DNA of 64,000 bases from Halolacustris sp051744345 (GCA_051744345.1 JBNJCW010000002.1:8129-72128); one strand, 5' to 3'; positions 9,317-18,087 are shown, numbered from the stretch's first letter. Translations and numbers: made by a program. Notes: generated by a model from the letters alone, not told the origin.

Positions 9317-9565
9317 TTAGCTCAGCAGATCTTTTTTGATACTTTCATACTGTTCTTTTGATATTTCTCCTCTAGCGTACCTTTCTTTTATAACTTCTAA
9401 AGCTTTGTTTTTTGTCTTGGGCTCAGTTCCAGGATAAGTTGTTCTTTTTATTAACCAGACTATTAAAAGCACTATCCCGATTATTATCAGTATAAAAAAA
9501 ATAAAACCCAGGATAATGCCGATCCAACCCAGACCGCCCATCATAGTAGGCCAACCCCACATCAT
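9317..9565 (-). CDS. Small membrane protein with C-terminal SHOCT domain
   Basis: An 82-residue protein. The N-terminal half is one hydrophobic helix (IILGFIFFILIIIGIVLLIV). The C-terminal half is a SHOCT domain (EVIKERYARGEISKEQYESI). SHOCT segments usually mediate oligomerisation of membrane proteins. AAGGAGTG lies upstream of the tandem ATG start. It is the first gene of an operon with the DUF305 protein, a pairing that fits metal handling at the membrane. Confidence 0.88.
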   Translation of the reverse strand: MMWGWPTMMGGLGWIGIILGFIFFILIIIGIVLLIVWLIKRTTYPGTEPKTKNKALEVIKERYARGEISKEQYESIKKDLLS

Positions 9566-10547
9566 AATAAATCACTCCTTCTTTAAAACTTTTTTTAAAG
9601 TCTAATTAAGTATAATCTTTGAGCACCATAATAATAACCTTAGTTTGACTAGTTTTATCCTAATAATTAGACCAGTTTAGAGATAAATACGCTTCAGTTT
9701 TTTAAGAATCGTCTAATTTAATAATTTTGAAATTAGCATTTATATTCTGGCCGTTTGTTGATAAGGTAATAATAATTAGACTTTTCCTAGTTATTCCATC
9801 CCTTTATTATTTACATTAATTGATTGAATATTTTTCATTTATGTGAGGTAAATATCTGAAAGAGGGCCCTAATGTTTGAAATTTCGAACCAATTTTTTAA
9901 AAGAGGTTATTTTAAGTTATTACAATTATTCTGAGCTTAATAGCCTGGGTTCTCTCCAGTACAATAATTTCCTTAATTAAAAGAAATAAAAAAACATGCA
10001 AGACAGCTTGAAGAACAACCATAAAAAAAGAATGAAGACAAACTGCGCTATTTCATCATCTATTAGCTGAGTTCCCAAAACATTAAACCACCGTATACTT
10101 GATTTTGACTCCAGCTGCAAATATAAAATGCTGGAAGGAAAGTTACTAAAAATGTTTTCAAATAAGGAAAATAAAAACGCTCAATACCTATAGCCCAATC
10201 AAGCACAAGAAGTGTGGCTGTTTTAATAATATAACTCTGCCGGAATTTAGCCATAACCCTTCCCATCTGATTGTTTATAAATATTTATATGGCTTAGAAG
10301 CAATTCTTTACAGTATTAGAGTTGGCTGGGGAGGGAAAACTAGAATCATAAATAAAATATTTAAATAATTGTATCATTTAAAGTACCAATAATAATTTTT
10401 GAGATAGCTCACCATCTGCTACAGTGATAGAAATAATTTATTGAACTCAATTGGAGATATTTATACCAGAATAGAGTTTTTAAAAAGAAATATTTTTAAA
10501 ACATCCTCTAAACGTAGTGAAATTTAGAACTTTTTAAGGAGTTTCTA
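9566..10547. other. Gene-poor 1-kb gap containing repeat copy c
   Basis: I see no convincing gene. At 9863-9900 there is a copy of the dispersed repeat: GGGCCC, 13 nt, then TTCGAACCAATTTTTT, in the usual direction. A 67-codon frame at 10063-10266 on the minus strand has neither family resemblance nor a good ribosome-binding site and is probably chance. The rest is AT-rich and featureless to my eye. The stretch separates the DUF305 operon from typA. Confidence 0.5.
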
Positions 10548-12359
10548 TTATACTTTTGAAACTTTTTTGCTTCGCTTTGCTTCAAGTTCCGATAAAGCTA
10601 TTTTCCTGATACGTACTGATTGAGGTGTGATTTCTACAAGTTCAGTTTCATCGATATATTCAAGGGCATCGTCGAGACCAATATTCTTTGGTACATTAAA
10701 ATGTTCCATACTGCCCTCACCCTTAGAGCGCATATTTGAAAGCTGCTTTTCCTTACACACATTTACCCATATATCTTCCCGCCTGGAGTTCTGGCCTACT
10801 ACCTGTCCCTTATAAACACTTATTCCCGGACCATAAAATAAGTCACCCCTGTCCTGCACATTGGTCAATCCATATAATCTTGTAATCCCGGTCTCATGTG
10901 CGACCAGCGAACCTCTTTCACGTTCCTCCCATTCACCTTTTTCCGGAAGATACCCATGAAAAAGGTTATTCATTATTCCAAGACCCCTGGTATCTGTCAT
11001 GAATTCCCGTCTGTAACCAAAAAGTCCGCTGGTAGGTATAATAAATTCAAGATAAGCTATACCCTTTTTCTTTTCCATTTTTTTCATGATTCCATAACGG
11101 CCTCCAAGCTTTTGGATTACAGCACCAGAATATTCTTCAGGGACCTCAATAAATACTTCTTCATAAGGTATGTGTTTTATCCCTGCTATAATCTTTATGA
11201 TTACCTGCGGCTGTGAAACCTGCAATTCGAACCCTTCACGCCTGAGCCTTTCAATAAAAATAGCAAGGTGGAGCTCACCCCTGCCTAATACTGTCCATCC
11301 ACTGGTACTATTTTCCTCAATTCTCATAGCCACATCATTCTCAAGCTCTTTATATAGTCTTTTCCTTATTTGTCTTGAAGTTGTAAATTGACCTTCCTTG
11401 CCTGCAAACGGCGATGTATTGACAGAAAAAGTCATTTTTACCGTAGGTTCTTCAATTTTTATCAGTGGCAATGCGACTGGATTTTCAATATCAGCAACTG
11501 TCTCACCAATCATTATATCAGGGATTCCTGCGATACTAACTATTGAACCTGCTTTAGCTTCATCTATCTCATATTGTGCAAGTCCCTGAAAAGTCATCAA
11601 TGAACTCAGACGGTATCTTTTCAGATGGCCTTCCCGGTTTATCTGCATGACTTCCTGTCCTGCCTGTATTTTTCCATTATATATTTTTCCAGTTGCAACA
11701 CGGCCTTTATAATTGTCCCAGTTAACTGATGTTACCAGCATCTGAAGAGGTTTTTCAGCATCCCCGGCAGGTACAGGTATATAGCTGATTATTTCGTCAA
11801 ATAGAGGAGCGATGTCATTCATCCTGTTTAACTCAGGATAAAGAGCTGATTTACCCATTTTAGATGAAGTATAGACAACAGGAAAATCTGCTGTGGCTTC
11901 ATCAGCTCCCAAATCTATAAAAAGGTCAAAGGTATTATTTAAAGCTTTGTCTATATTGGCATTAGGCTTATCTATTTTATTAATCACAACTATTATTTTA
12001 TGTTTAAGTTCAAGTGCTTTTTTCAGCACGAAACGTGTCTGCGGCATTGGTCCCTCCTGTGCATCTACCAGCAGAAGTGAACCTTCGGCCATCTTCAACA
12101 CTCTTTCCACCTCTCCACCAAAATCTGCATGTCCTGGCGTATCTATAATATTTATCTTTATTCCACGCCAGACCACAGAAGCATTTTTAGAAAAAATGGT
12201 TATGCCTCGTTCCCTCTCAATCTCATTGCTGTCCATTATACATTCCGATAATGCAATTTCCTTATTGAGTTTTGTCTTTGACTGACGAAGCAAAGAATCC
12301 ACGAGAGTAGTTTTGCCATGGTCAACGTGTGCGATTATTGCTATATTTCTAATTTCCAT
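10548..12359 (-). CDS. typA: Ribosome-associated GTPase TypA/BipA
   Basis: A 603-residue translational GTPase, full length. Motifs: G1 AHVDHGKT at residues 10-17, G2/G3 with DTPGHADFGGEVERV, and G4 NKIDKP. Then come domain II, an EF-G-like domain, and the TypA-specific C-terminal domain (GRYGIMKKMEKKKGIAYLEF; YEYIDETELVEITPQSVRIR-type end). It acts on the 50S subunit in ribosome assembly and stress or cold adaptation. It is a core gene standing alone amid accessory DNA. Confidence 0.97.
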   Translation of the reverse strand: MEIRNIAIIAHVDHGKTTLVDSLLRQSKTKLNKEIALSECIMDSNEIERERGITIFSKNASVVWRGIKINIIDTPGHADFGGEVERVLKMAEGSLLLVDAQEGPMPQTRFVLKKALELKHKIIVVINKIDKPNANIDKALNNTFDLFIDLGADEATADFPVVYTSSKMGKSALYPELNRMNDIAPLFDEIISYIPVPAGDAEKPLQMLVTSVNWDNYKGRVATGKIYNGKIQAGQEVMQINREGHLKRYRLSSLMTFQGLAQYEIDEAKAGSIVSIAGIPDIMIGETVADIENPVALPLIKIEEPTVKMTFSVNTSPFAGKEGQFTTSRQIRKRLYKELENDVAMRIEENSTSGWTVLGRGELHLAIFIERLRREGFELQVSQPQVIIKIIAGIKHIPYEEVFIEVPEEYSGAVIQKLGGRYGIMKKMEKKKGIAYLEFIIPTSGLFGYRREFMTDTRGLGIMNNLFHGYLPEKGEWEERERGSLVAHETGITRLYGLTNVQDRGDLFYGPGISVYKGQVVGQNSRREDIWVNVCKEKQLSNMRSKGEGSMEHFNVPKNIGLDDALEYIDETELVEITPQSVRIRKIALSELEAKRSKKVSKV

Positions 12360-12695
12360 AATTATTTATTTAATTTTCTTTGAATCTTATTAAGGCTATG
12401 ACATGTTAAACAACTTCCTCTTTAATTACAACTATTTTTATTTTTTATTATTTGATGCGTAAAAAGTACAGATTATGGTGATATTAAAAGTAAAGGCTTC
12501 CCATAACCAGCTGGGACATATATAGGAGTTTTTTGTTGGAAAACTATAATCAGGATTTCATTTACATATTTATATGATAAAAACTCATGAATGTGGGGTC
12601 TTGATCTTCATATTAGCTGATTAAAATTTATATGACGTAGATGTCTTAATTGGCTCTCCTAATGAAAACCAGTTTACATACTGTATCAGCTACTA
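12360..12695. other. Gap without genes downstream of a DUF4143 fragment
   Basis: No gene is supported. TGGCTCTCCTAATGAAAACC at 12651-12670 partly resembles the dispersed tRNA-3'-like repeat but lacks the TTCGAAC block, so I only note it as a possible decayed copy. This is the upstream region of typA, and its promoter should be here, but I cannot pick one confidently. Confidence 0.3.
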
Positions 12696-13214
12696 TTAAG
12701 TGAACCACATAGGAATAAATAATACAGTTGTATTTTCTATTATTCTTTTGCACCAAAAGCCTTTGGTCAGTATTAAGCCTCTAGGAAGGTTATATCTGTT
12801 TATAAAACTTCTAAAGCTTCTGCTGGTTCTAGCTGCATTTAGAGAAGAATATTTAACCTCGATAGACATTAATCCATTTTCTGTTTTCATGACAAAATCT
12901 ACTTCAGCTTTATGAATAGTCCTCCAGTACCTTAACCCTTTTTGCCCCTTTTTTAGAAGGTTTGAGAAAACTGCATTTTCAGCCAGACTGCCAGAGTCTA
13001 CTCTTAAATTTAGAAGGTTATAATTATTGACAGCCCTATTTCTTAACCCTGTATCCAAGAAATATATTTTTGGGTTTTTCTTTATTTCTGAAGCAAGGTT
13101 GGTCCAAAAACTATCTATCCTACCTGCTGCAAACGCTTCACTACCAACAATCATATTTAGACCAATGTACTTTAAAAGCTTGTTAAGGCTAATGTAAGCT
13201 TCATAGGCTTTTAC
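12696..13214 (-). pseudogene. Fragment of AAA_14/DUF4143 ATPase
   Basis: The frame is open from 13214 (first ATG at 13154) and encodes only the C-terminal DUF4143 portion. Family signatures are KNPKIYFLDTGLRN, then the nuclease-like AEVDFVMKTENGLMSIEVKY. The N-terminal ATPase with Walker motifs is absent, and the frame begins inside the upstream small gene without a ribosome-binding site at the first ATG. It is therefore read as the remnant of a deleted ATPase gene. A complete but divergent relative lies at 6355-7482. Confidence 0.75.
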
Positions 13215-13405
13215 TCAAAATGACCTTTTATTAATGCAACAAGATCACGGATATGCTCCTCTTTATCATTTGCCAGTTTCTGCCAGAAATCTTTGCACTC
13301 ATTGCACCCTGAAGCATCATCAATATAGTTATTTTTTATCCTCCACAGACTCTTATTTTCTTCAGTCAGTTGTGCCATTAGATTATAGATATTATTGTCT
13401 AACAT
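13211..13405 (-). CDS. Small conserved-looking protein with Cys pair
   Basis: A 64-residue, helical, charged protein (LTEENKSLWRIKNNYIDDA, then GCNECKDFWQKLANDKEEH). It has a strong ribosome-binding site (AAGGAGGGGAGCC) right before the ATG, which argues for real translation. The C-x2-C pair, the DKEEH segment and the helix pattern recall ferritin-like or rubrerythrin-like helical proteins, but it is too short to be one. I do not recognise a named family. It is followed by the DUF4143 fragment. Confidence 0.7.
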   Translation of the reverse strand: MLDNNIYNLMAQLTEENKSLWRIKNNYIDDASGCNECKDFWQKLANDKEEHIRDLVALIKGHFE

Positions 13406-13584
13406 GGCTCCCCTCCTTCTTTTTTTTAAATTTTTTATAATTGTTTTGTAGCAAAAATACCAGGATGCTCTAACGACATAAGTATTGCAGCAGGTAATTT
13501 CGTTTTTTGTTTAATCTCACTTTTATATAAACTGGTTAATGTTATATTTGTATACAAATTTACAGGATTCAAAGAGATATTATT

Positions 13585-13621
13585 AATATAGGGGGCATTT
13601 TACAGTATTGCCCCCTATATT
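13585..13621 (-). terminator. Strong hairpin after the LPXTG protein gene
   Basis: A perfect 13-bp stem, AATATAGGGGGCA pairing with TGCCCCCTATATT, encloses an 11-nt loop. It ends a few bases beyond the stop codon of the minus-strand LPXTG gene. The sequence beyond it is AT-rich and has no clean T-run. The stem is symmetric, so it could also act on transcripts from the other side. Confidence 0.7.
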
Positions 13622-13627
13622 ATTCTT

Positions 13628-14209
13628 CTATTCTTCCTTAGGCTTTCTAAGGTATAGTATTCCTAATGCTCCGATAATCAACAGAATCCCAGCAATTAAA
13701 TAGAATGAAAGGAAATCAAATCCGGTTTCTGGTAAATCCGCCGGTTCTTCTGCTGCCGGTTCTTCTGCTGCCGGTTCTTCTACAGGTTCTTCAACGGCAA
13801 CTGAAAAGATACCCATAACTACGTTTCCTTCTTCATCTGTTACGGGTGGATCTGCATCTGGAAATTCATATTCTCCCGTTACCCCTGTGTCTTCATGTAA
13901 CATAGCAAACAGCGTATCTGTTACCATGGCTGGATCTATTTCTACCATTACATTAGTATTTGTTCCACTTTCTACCATAGCTTGACCAATAACAGGCCCA
14001 GGAGAATCATCTACTTCCTGATGTATAACTATCCATCCTTGTGTTGGAGAAATTACTTCTGAAACAGTGACCATATTGTCTTCTCCTATGGTCTGATCTT
14101 CAACCGTAACTTCTGGTGTCTCATCTTGGGCATAAATTAGGTTAAAAGGAATAAATAGAAGAGACAGAGTCACTATTAAAGGAATAATAAGGGTTAATTT
14201 AGTTCTCAT
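13628..14209 (-). CDS. LPXTG-anchored surface protein with DUF7282-like domain
   Basis: About 193 residues from the ATG at 14209, chosen over the upstream frame start at 14236 because GAGGAGGTGAAATT sits directly before it. A signal peptide (LTLIIPLIVTLSLLFIPFNLIYA) is followed by a beta domain (VSEVISPTQGWIVIHQEVDD) like DUF7282. Then come short Glu-Pro-Ala repeats (PAAEEPAAEEPA) and a classic sorting signal: LPETG, a hydrophobic helix, and the RKPKEE tail. Sortase should link it to the cell wall, which implies a Gram-positive-type envelope. No sortase gene is visible in the window. Confidence 0.88.
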   Translation of the reverse strand: MRTKLTLIIPLIVTLSLLFIPFNLIYAQDETPEVTVEDQTIGEDNMVTVSEVISPTQGWIVIHQEVDDSPGPVIGQAMVESGTNTNVMVEIDPAMVTDTLFAMLHEDTGVTGEYEFPDADPPVTDEEGNVVMGIFSVAVEEPVEEPAAEEPAAEEPADLPETGFDFLSFYLIAGILLIIGALGILYLRKPKEE

Positions 14210-15375
14210 AATTTCACCTCCTCTTATTTTACACATACCTTTTTCAAATCTATCTATGTAAAATCAAAAGAAACATCCACATAATAATTTTAGATGAAAT
14301 AAATGTAATAAAAAATTTCTACCTAAAATTATTTCGTCCAGTTTTCTGTTTCTATTGCTTTTTTAATCTCATATTCAATTACAATCCATATACTTCTATT
14401 TTCAAAAAAGCCTTTAATGCGAGATATCTTTTTTATTACCAAGAGAACACTTTTATGTATATTGTATGTTTTAGTTTATGATATTATAACCGCAGCAAGT
14501 CTGGTTTTTGGGTATAAAAAGTATGGATTTTTACTGGCTATTAGACCAGCATAGCAGCCGTATCTTTAGATATGCTATAGGAAATAAATGCAAGATTTAG
14601 ATTACAAGGTTTGCGGTTTAACAGATATAATTACCAATGAATTCTAAAACTACAACATTGTTTATGAGTTATTCAGGCACAGCCCATAAAATTGCATTCT
14701 TTTATTGCAATAAACTACTGAGCTGATGATAAAGGCTGAGGGATAACATTATGATTTAAAATAAAATAGCGGCATAGTAAAAGCGCCATTTTTCAGGCTT
14801 AATTTTATCTAAAATTATCCTCAGGTTTTAAGATTTTAAGCCAAATAGACAGCGAATTTCAGAAAATTATGAACCAAATTATGAAAGAAATAACTATTTT
14901 TATTATTGACATATAAATAAGCAATAAAAAATTATACCTATATCATATATATAATAATTCAGTAGTTTTTAAGGTTTTTCTATTTGTAATTTGACACAAG
15001 TTGCATAAAAAAGCTTAGCCAACAACGAACCCGACTAAATGACCAGCCGGGTTTTTTATTTAGTAATACTTGGTATTTTTATAACCGAGGAGAGGTAAAA
15101 TGAGAAAGAAAAAGTTGTTGATTTTACCAATTAGGATAGTTGCTTCAAAAAGCAGGATTAGCATCTCCCTACTACTCCTTCCTCACAGTTTAAAGCAGAC
15201 AAAAATGGCCAGACCAGAATAAGGTAAAAGGACTTTCCGGATCTAAGTGATAATGGATTTAAAAGGACGTTAAACCCTGGGTCATTATTTGAGCAGAAAT
15301 CAACCATGCAGTCGTTTATAAAAAAGAAATAGATTAATTACCCTATTGCTGCTGGTGAATACACTGCACCTATAA
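14210..15375. other. Decayed region, no intact gene
   Basis: More than 1 kb with no convincing complete gene. TTGACA at 14906-14911 is followed by AT-rich sequence and, at 15028-15060, by a terminator hairpin, so a short non-coding transcript is possible. A 40-codon frame at 15100-15222 has a very good ribosome-binding site (GAGGAGAGG) and a lysine-rich start (MRKKKLLILP) but then loses any sensible pattern. It looks like the start of a destroyed exported-protein gene. The stretch ends in an AbiEii-like remnant. Confidence 0.45.
15028..15060 (+). terminator. Rho-independent terminator
   Basis: AACCCG and CGGGTT form the outer stem, extended past one mismatch by CT/AG. A run of T (GTTTTTTATT) follows directly. 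It reads on the plus strand. No protein gene precedes it within a few hundred bases, so it may end a small RNA or be left from a decayed gene. Confidence 0.75.
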
Positions 15376-15537
15376 ATAAAAGCCTGGAAGACCGATATTA
15401 TTTCTTTACGTGTCAAAGCAATAGATTGGAAAAAAGCAACAGAGGATATTGTCCCTTTTTTAGAACGTGAAGTTGAAAAACATCTATTAACCCGGGATAA
15501 TTGTTTAAATCTTTTTAATAAATTTCATAAAAAATAA
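15376..15537 (+). pseudogene. C-terminal remnant of an AbiEii/AbiGii-type nucleotidyltransferase
   Basis: Fifty-three codons without a start: the frame opens after a TAA at 15373 and ends at TAA 15535. The sequence (AWKTDIISLRVKAIDWKKA, then EDIVPFLEREVEKH) has the W..D..L....DW..A..D..PFLE pattern seen at the end of AbiEii-type toxin nucleotidyltransferases. The catalytic N-terminal part is missing. The match is to a short and variable region, so the family call is moderate. Confidence 0.5.
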
Positions 15538-15600
15538 ACACCAGTTTATATCATGTTATCAGTCTAAATCTTTTGGTTGAGGGAAGTAGAACCCAAAGAC

Positions 15601-15632
15601 TGGCTCCCCGGATCATGCCGGTGCGAGAACTT
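15601..15632 (+). repeat. tRNA-3'-end-like repeat, degenerate copy
   Basis: TGGCTCCCC is intact. The rest (GGATCATGCCGGTGCGAGAAC) keeps only the final GAAC and about the right spacing. It sits between the AbiEii remnant and the BrnT/BrnA pair, which is where a module boundary would be expected. It could be coincidental. Confidence 0.35.
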
Positions 15633-15663
15633 TTAAGATTAAAATAATTATAGAGTATTAGAT

Positions 15664-15888
15664 TTAAGAAACCTTCTCAAGGCGTTCTGCCACCCAGACT
15701 TTAATAATAGATTGTCTTGGCACGCCTAGCCTTTTAGCTTCTTTATCCAATAGATTAATCATCCATAAAGGAAAATCGACATTAACCCTTTTTTTCACCT
15801 GCCCTGGTCTTTTTGCCTTGGATATATCAAGGTATCTAGATATGTCCTTATTTTCATCAAATTCTTTATCGAAATCATGAGCATTCAT
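15664..15888 (-). CDS. brnA: BrnA-type antitoxin (ribbon-helix-helix)
   Basis: Seventy-four residues from the ATG at 15888; a TTG at 15897 is an alternative but lies only 3 nt from GGAGG. The C-terminal part (KKRVNVDFPLWMINLLDKEA, then GVPRQSIIKVWVAERL) is a CopG-like ribbon-helix-helix DNA-binding domain, as in antitoxins that neutralise BrnT toxins and repress their own operon. It follows the brnT gene. The ancestral brnT frame would overlap the brnA start, as explained under the toxin. It is intact although the toxin is cut short. Confidence 0.88.
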   Translation of the reverse strand: MNAHDFDKEFDENKDISRYLDISKAKRPGQVKKRVNVDFPLWMINLLDKEAKRLGVPRQSIIKVWVAERLEKVS

Positions 15889-15922
15889 AAATATCAATTT
15901 CCTCCTTTCTTGACCTCCGTAC

Positions 15923-16168
15923 TTAAATTATTCTTATATTTTTACTTCGGTATGTTATAACAGCAGAATAATGTTTTTCCGATATTTTTCCGATTACCAC
16001 TGACCTTTCCTCATCACTGGTCCTTACCGGTATCTCGATAAAATCTGTATCATCCCATAGTTTTTGTGTTTCGCAAAAATCAATGCCATGCTTCTTCTTA
16101 TTGCTATTACTTTTTCTCTTATCGAATTCAAATTCCAAGGTATATTTATTATACCTATTATATACCAT
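15923..16168 (-). CDS. brnT: BrnT-type toxin truncated by a nonsense codon
   Basis: Eighty-one residues of a BrnT-family ribonuclease toxin. The N-terminal signature is FEFDKRKSNSNKKKHGIDF, and the middle is RSVVIGKISEKHYSAVITYR. The reading stops at IRII-TAA (15923-15925). The same frame then continues without interruption as VRRSRKEEIDIYECS to a TGA at 15875-15877, exactly overlapping the brnA start. BrnT proteins normally have a conserved RII-S-x-RR-x-R-K tail at this point, so a single change of a Ser codon (TCA) to TAA explains the stop. The toxin is therefore probably inactive, or the stop is a sequencing error. Confidence 0.85.
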   Translation of the reverse strand: MVYNRYNKYTLEFEFDKRKSNSNKKKHGIDFCETQKLWDDTDFIEIPVRTSDEERSVVIGKISEKHYSAVITYRSKNIRII

Positions 16169-16245
16169 AAATCAAAATAAATTTTAGAATAAGTTAATCT
16201 GTAATCTGGATAGTAGTTTCCATTGTTGTTAGAGATTAGGGCCGA

Positions 16246-16455
16246 TAGCTCCCTCTAGTGGACATATTTCGAATTTTTTATTTTAATGAAACGAGTACTT
16301 TAGAAGATAAATTAGATAGAATTAACACCATTTTTGTATTCCCATAATCAAGAGTTTTATTTTCTAAGCCTCTTTATTGAAGATTTTAGGTCCATTTACC
16401 AAAAATTTACAATATAAATATAATATATTGACATCATAAAAATTTATTTATATAA
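16246..16455 (+). repeat. 210-bp direct repeat, copy 1 (with tRNA-3'-like motif, orphan promoter)
   Basis: Nearly identical to 29467-29676, in the same direction. It begins with the tRNA-3'-like motif (TAGCTCCCT-N13-TTCGAAT) and ends with a sigma-70-type promoter (TTGACA at 16428, 17-nt spacer, TATAAG at 16451). In the other copy the promoter drives a TA pair. Here the following 430 bp hold no gene, so the promoter is an orphan and the TA genes that once followed are probably lost. Confidence 0.8.
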
Positions 16456-16700
16456 GGTTCGGTGTTGCCTAAAAAGCTTCTATATGCCTTGTTTTGACAT
16501 ATTAGGTTATAGGGTATGGTATAAAAAAATCTCTATGGACCTCAATTTCCTAGACCATAATGGTAGCCTCATAAAAATTTTTGCAAATTAGATTAAAATG
16601 GTATATTCTATAATAATTGTATTTTTAATAAGATGAAAATATCTTAATCAATATTTCTATATACAATAATAATACAAGCACAGGGAAATAAAAAGTTCTC

Positions 16701-16740
16701 CCAGTATCATAGTGGACATATTTCGAACTTATTTTTTTAT
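16701..16740 (+). repeat. tRNA-3'-end-like repeat, type B, degenerate left half
   Basis: The segment ATAGTGGACATATTTCGAAC is identical to the core of the type B copies at 28461 and 29467 apart from the first base. The TGGCTCCCCC half is reduced to CTCCCAGTATC. It lies at the far edge of the UPF0175/PIN toxin-antitoxin pair. The remaining sequence of the gap 16456-16882 is AT-rich and shows no gene. Confidence 0.65.
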
Positions 16741-16882
16741 TTGTCTAATCAAATATTTTAACTTGGAGGTAGGGTTATATCTACTAAAGCCCTATACTTT
16801 TATTTGTTTTTCAAAGAGCATTTTTATTAAGTAGTTGTAAACACAACTCTTAGATAGTGCATATAATAATCGGTTAATTAAT

Positions 16883-17173
16883 TTAGTTATTTTTTAAGTT
16901 TTTAAATGCCTCCAAGTAGTCGTCATAACGAATAGATGATTTTATACCAAATTCAGCAAGTAAGTCTAAAACATCATTTATGGATAGGTCAAGTTCTTCC
17001 GCCATTTTTCCAATAGACACTTTACCCGTGCTATATAATTTAAGCCAATAAAACATCCATCCTTCCCTTAATAATTCTCTTACTACTGCTGACTTTGCTT
17101 CTTTTTTTTGTGCTGATAACTTAGATATTCTATTTAATTCCTCCCTATTTAAACGGAGACTCATTACACTCAT
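16883..17173 (-). CDS. UPF0175-family antitoxin
   Basis: Ninety-six residues. An N-terminal ribbon-helix-helix-like segment (MSLRLNREELNRISKLSAQ) is followed by the UPF0175 helix-turn-helix (YSTGKVSIGKMAEELDLSI), the usual build of antitoxins paired with PIN-domain toxins. It starts one base after the stop codon of the PIN gene, so both are translated from one message, toxin first. It should bind the toxin and repress the operon. Confidence 0.88.
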   Translation of the reverse strand: MSVMSLRLNREELNRISKLSAQKKEAKSAVVRELLREGWMFYWLKLYSTGKVSIGKMAEELDLSINDVLDLLAEFGIKSSIRYDDYLEAFKNLKNN

Positions 17174-17174
17174 T

Positions 17175-17654
17175 TTAATTACCTTTCCTTATACGTTTTT
17201 TGGCATCTTTAATTATATCTATCGAATAACGCCCAAATTCTTGAAGTAAATTAAGTTTTGCCAAAGCAATTTTTTTATCCATATCTGCGCTAACTAAAAA
17301 ATGAATTGCTGTTACAAATTTTATATTAAATATTTTACAAACTTTAATAGCTAATCCATCGTCAGTTGCAAAAATATAATTATTCTCTCTAGTTAAGACT
17401 AATGCGGCCGCTTCGCCTTTCCCTAAAGAAAAATCTTTACAAACCTTCTCAATAACTTTCTTATTTGGATTTTTATTTAATTTGATCCTTCCTTCATCAA
17501 TAAATCCTTTAATAATTTTGGAATCCATAGTTTCTTTAAATAAAACTTCTTTTTTTACTATTTCGGGTATAACTCCAATATGCTGCTTTAAAACCAATTT
17601 TAGAATATCCACCTTAGCTAACAAAATCAATGTAGAAGAATCAAAAATTATCAA
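17175..17654 (-). CDS. PIN-domain toxin (DUF3368-like)
   Basis: A 159-residue putative ribonuclease. The PIN fold's acidic residues are visible as Asp5 in IIFDSSTLILLAKVD, Glu in SLGKGEAAALVL and Asp in YIFATDDGLAIKV, the typical D...E...D set. With UPF0175 directly downstream it forms a type II toxin-antitoxin pair. A palindrome (AACTACATTCGTAGTT) just upstream is a plausible operator. It appears intact. Confidence 0.88.
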   Translation of the reverse strand: MIIFDSSTLILLAKVDILKLVLKQHIGVIPEIVKKEVLFKETMDSKIIKGFIDEGRIKLNKNPNKKVIEKVCKDFSLGKGEAAALVLTRENNYIFATDDGLAIKVCKIFNIKFVTAIHFLVSADMDKKIALAKLNLLQEFGRYSIDIIKDAKKRIRKGN

Positions 17655-17675
17655 TATTACCTCATTATTACAATT

Positions 17676-17691
17676 AACTACATTCGTAGTT
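17676..17691 (-). promoter_or_regulatory. Palindromic operator candidate upstream of the PIN/UPF0175 operon
   Basis: AACTAC-ATTC-GTAGTT is a perfect 6-bp dyad with a 4-bp centre, 22 bp upstream of the toxin start codon. Antitoxins of this type usually autoregulate through such dyads. The assignment is by position and symmetry only. Confidence 0.5.
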
Positions 17692-17916
17692 TATCAGAAA
17701 AAAAGAATTGCATCAATACTTAAAAAGAATAATAGGAAAATAGTAATCCCGTAGAGCTTATGGGTTTAAAAACTTTAAAAATTATAGACTTAGAGTTAAT
17801 GCGCGTTAGTTTGACAGCATAGCCCTAACACCATTCCCCCAGATCCCCCGCTATAAGGCTTTAAGGGAATTTTTTATTGTAAAAAGATAGGCAGGAAGTA
17901 TTCCCCGGAAAATATA

Positions 17917-18087
17917 ATGGAGTGCCTTAATTGTATATCCTGCTCCAATGAGCAGGATAACCTTTATCTTTTTGATTATAGGAGCAGGGTATCAGATGCC
18001 ATAGGTGATGCCCTGGGTATTGACTTTGCCAAAAAGAGGCTTCGCAGGGCAGAGATAAAAAATATTTTGGCAGAAAGCAAAAAATGA
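17917..18087 (+). CDS. Small protein with CxxCxxC start, unknown
   Basis: Fifty-six codons from ATG 17917 to TGA 18085. The N-terminus MECLNCISCSNEQD has three cysteines spaced C-x2-C-x2-C, a metal-binding look. The rest (DAIGDALGIDFAKKRLRRAE) is a basic helix. The ribosome-binding site is only GGAA. It could be a genuine small zinc-binding protein or the tail of a larger lost gene. I do not recognise a family. The surroundings (17692-17916 and 18088-18250) show no other gene. Confidence 0.4.
   Translation: MECLNCISCSNEQDNLYLFDYRSRVSDAIGDALGIDFAKKRLRRAEIKNILAESKK

Noticed and set aside
10063..10266. 67-codon minus-strand frame between the DUF305 operon and typA
   Set aside because: No ribosome-binding site, no recognisable domain, and codon pattern like the AT-rich surroundings.
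12651..12670. TGGCTCTCC sequence as a further repeat copy
   Set aside because: The TTCGAAC half is missing, so it does not meet the pattern.
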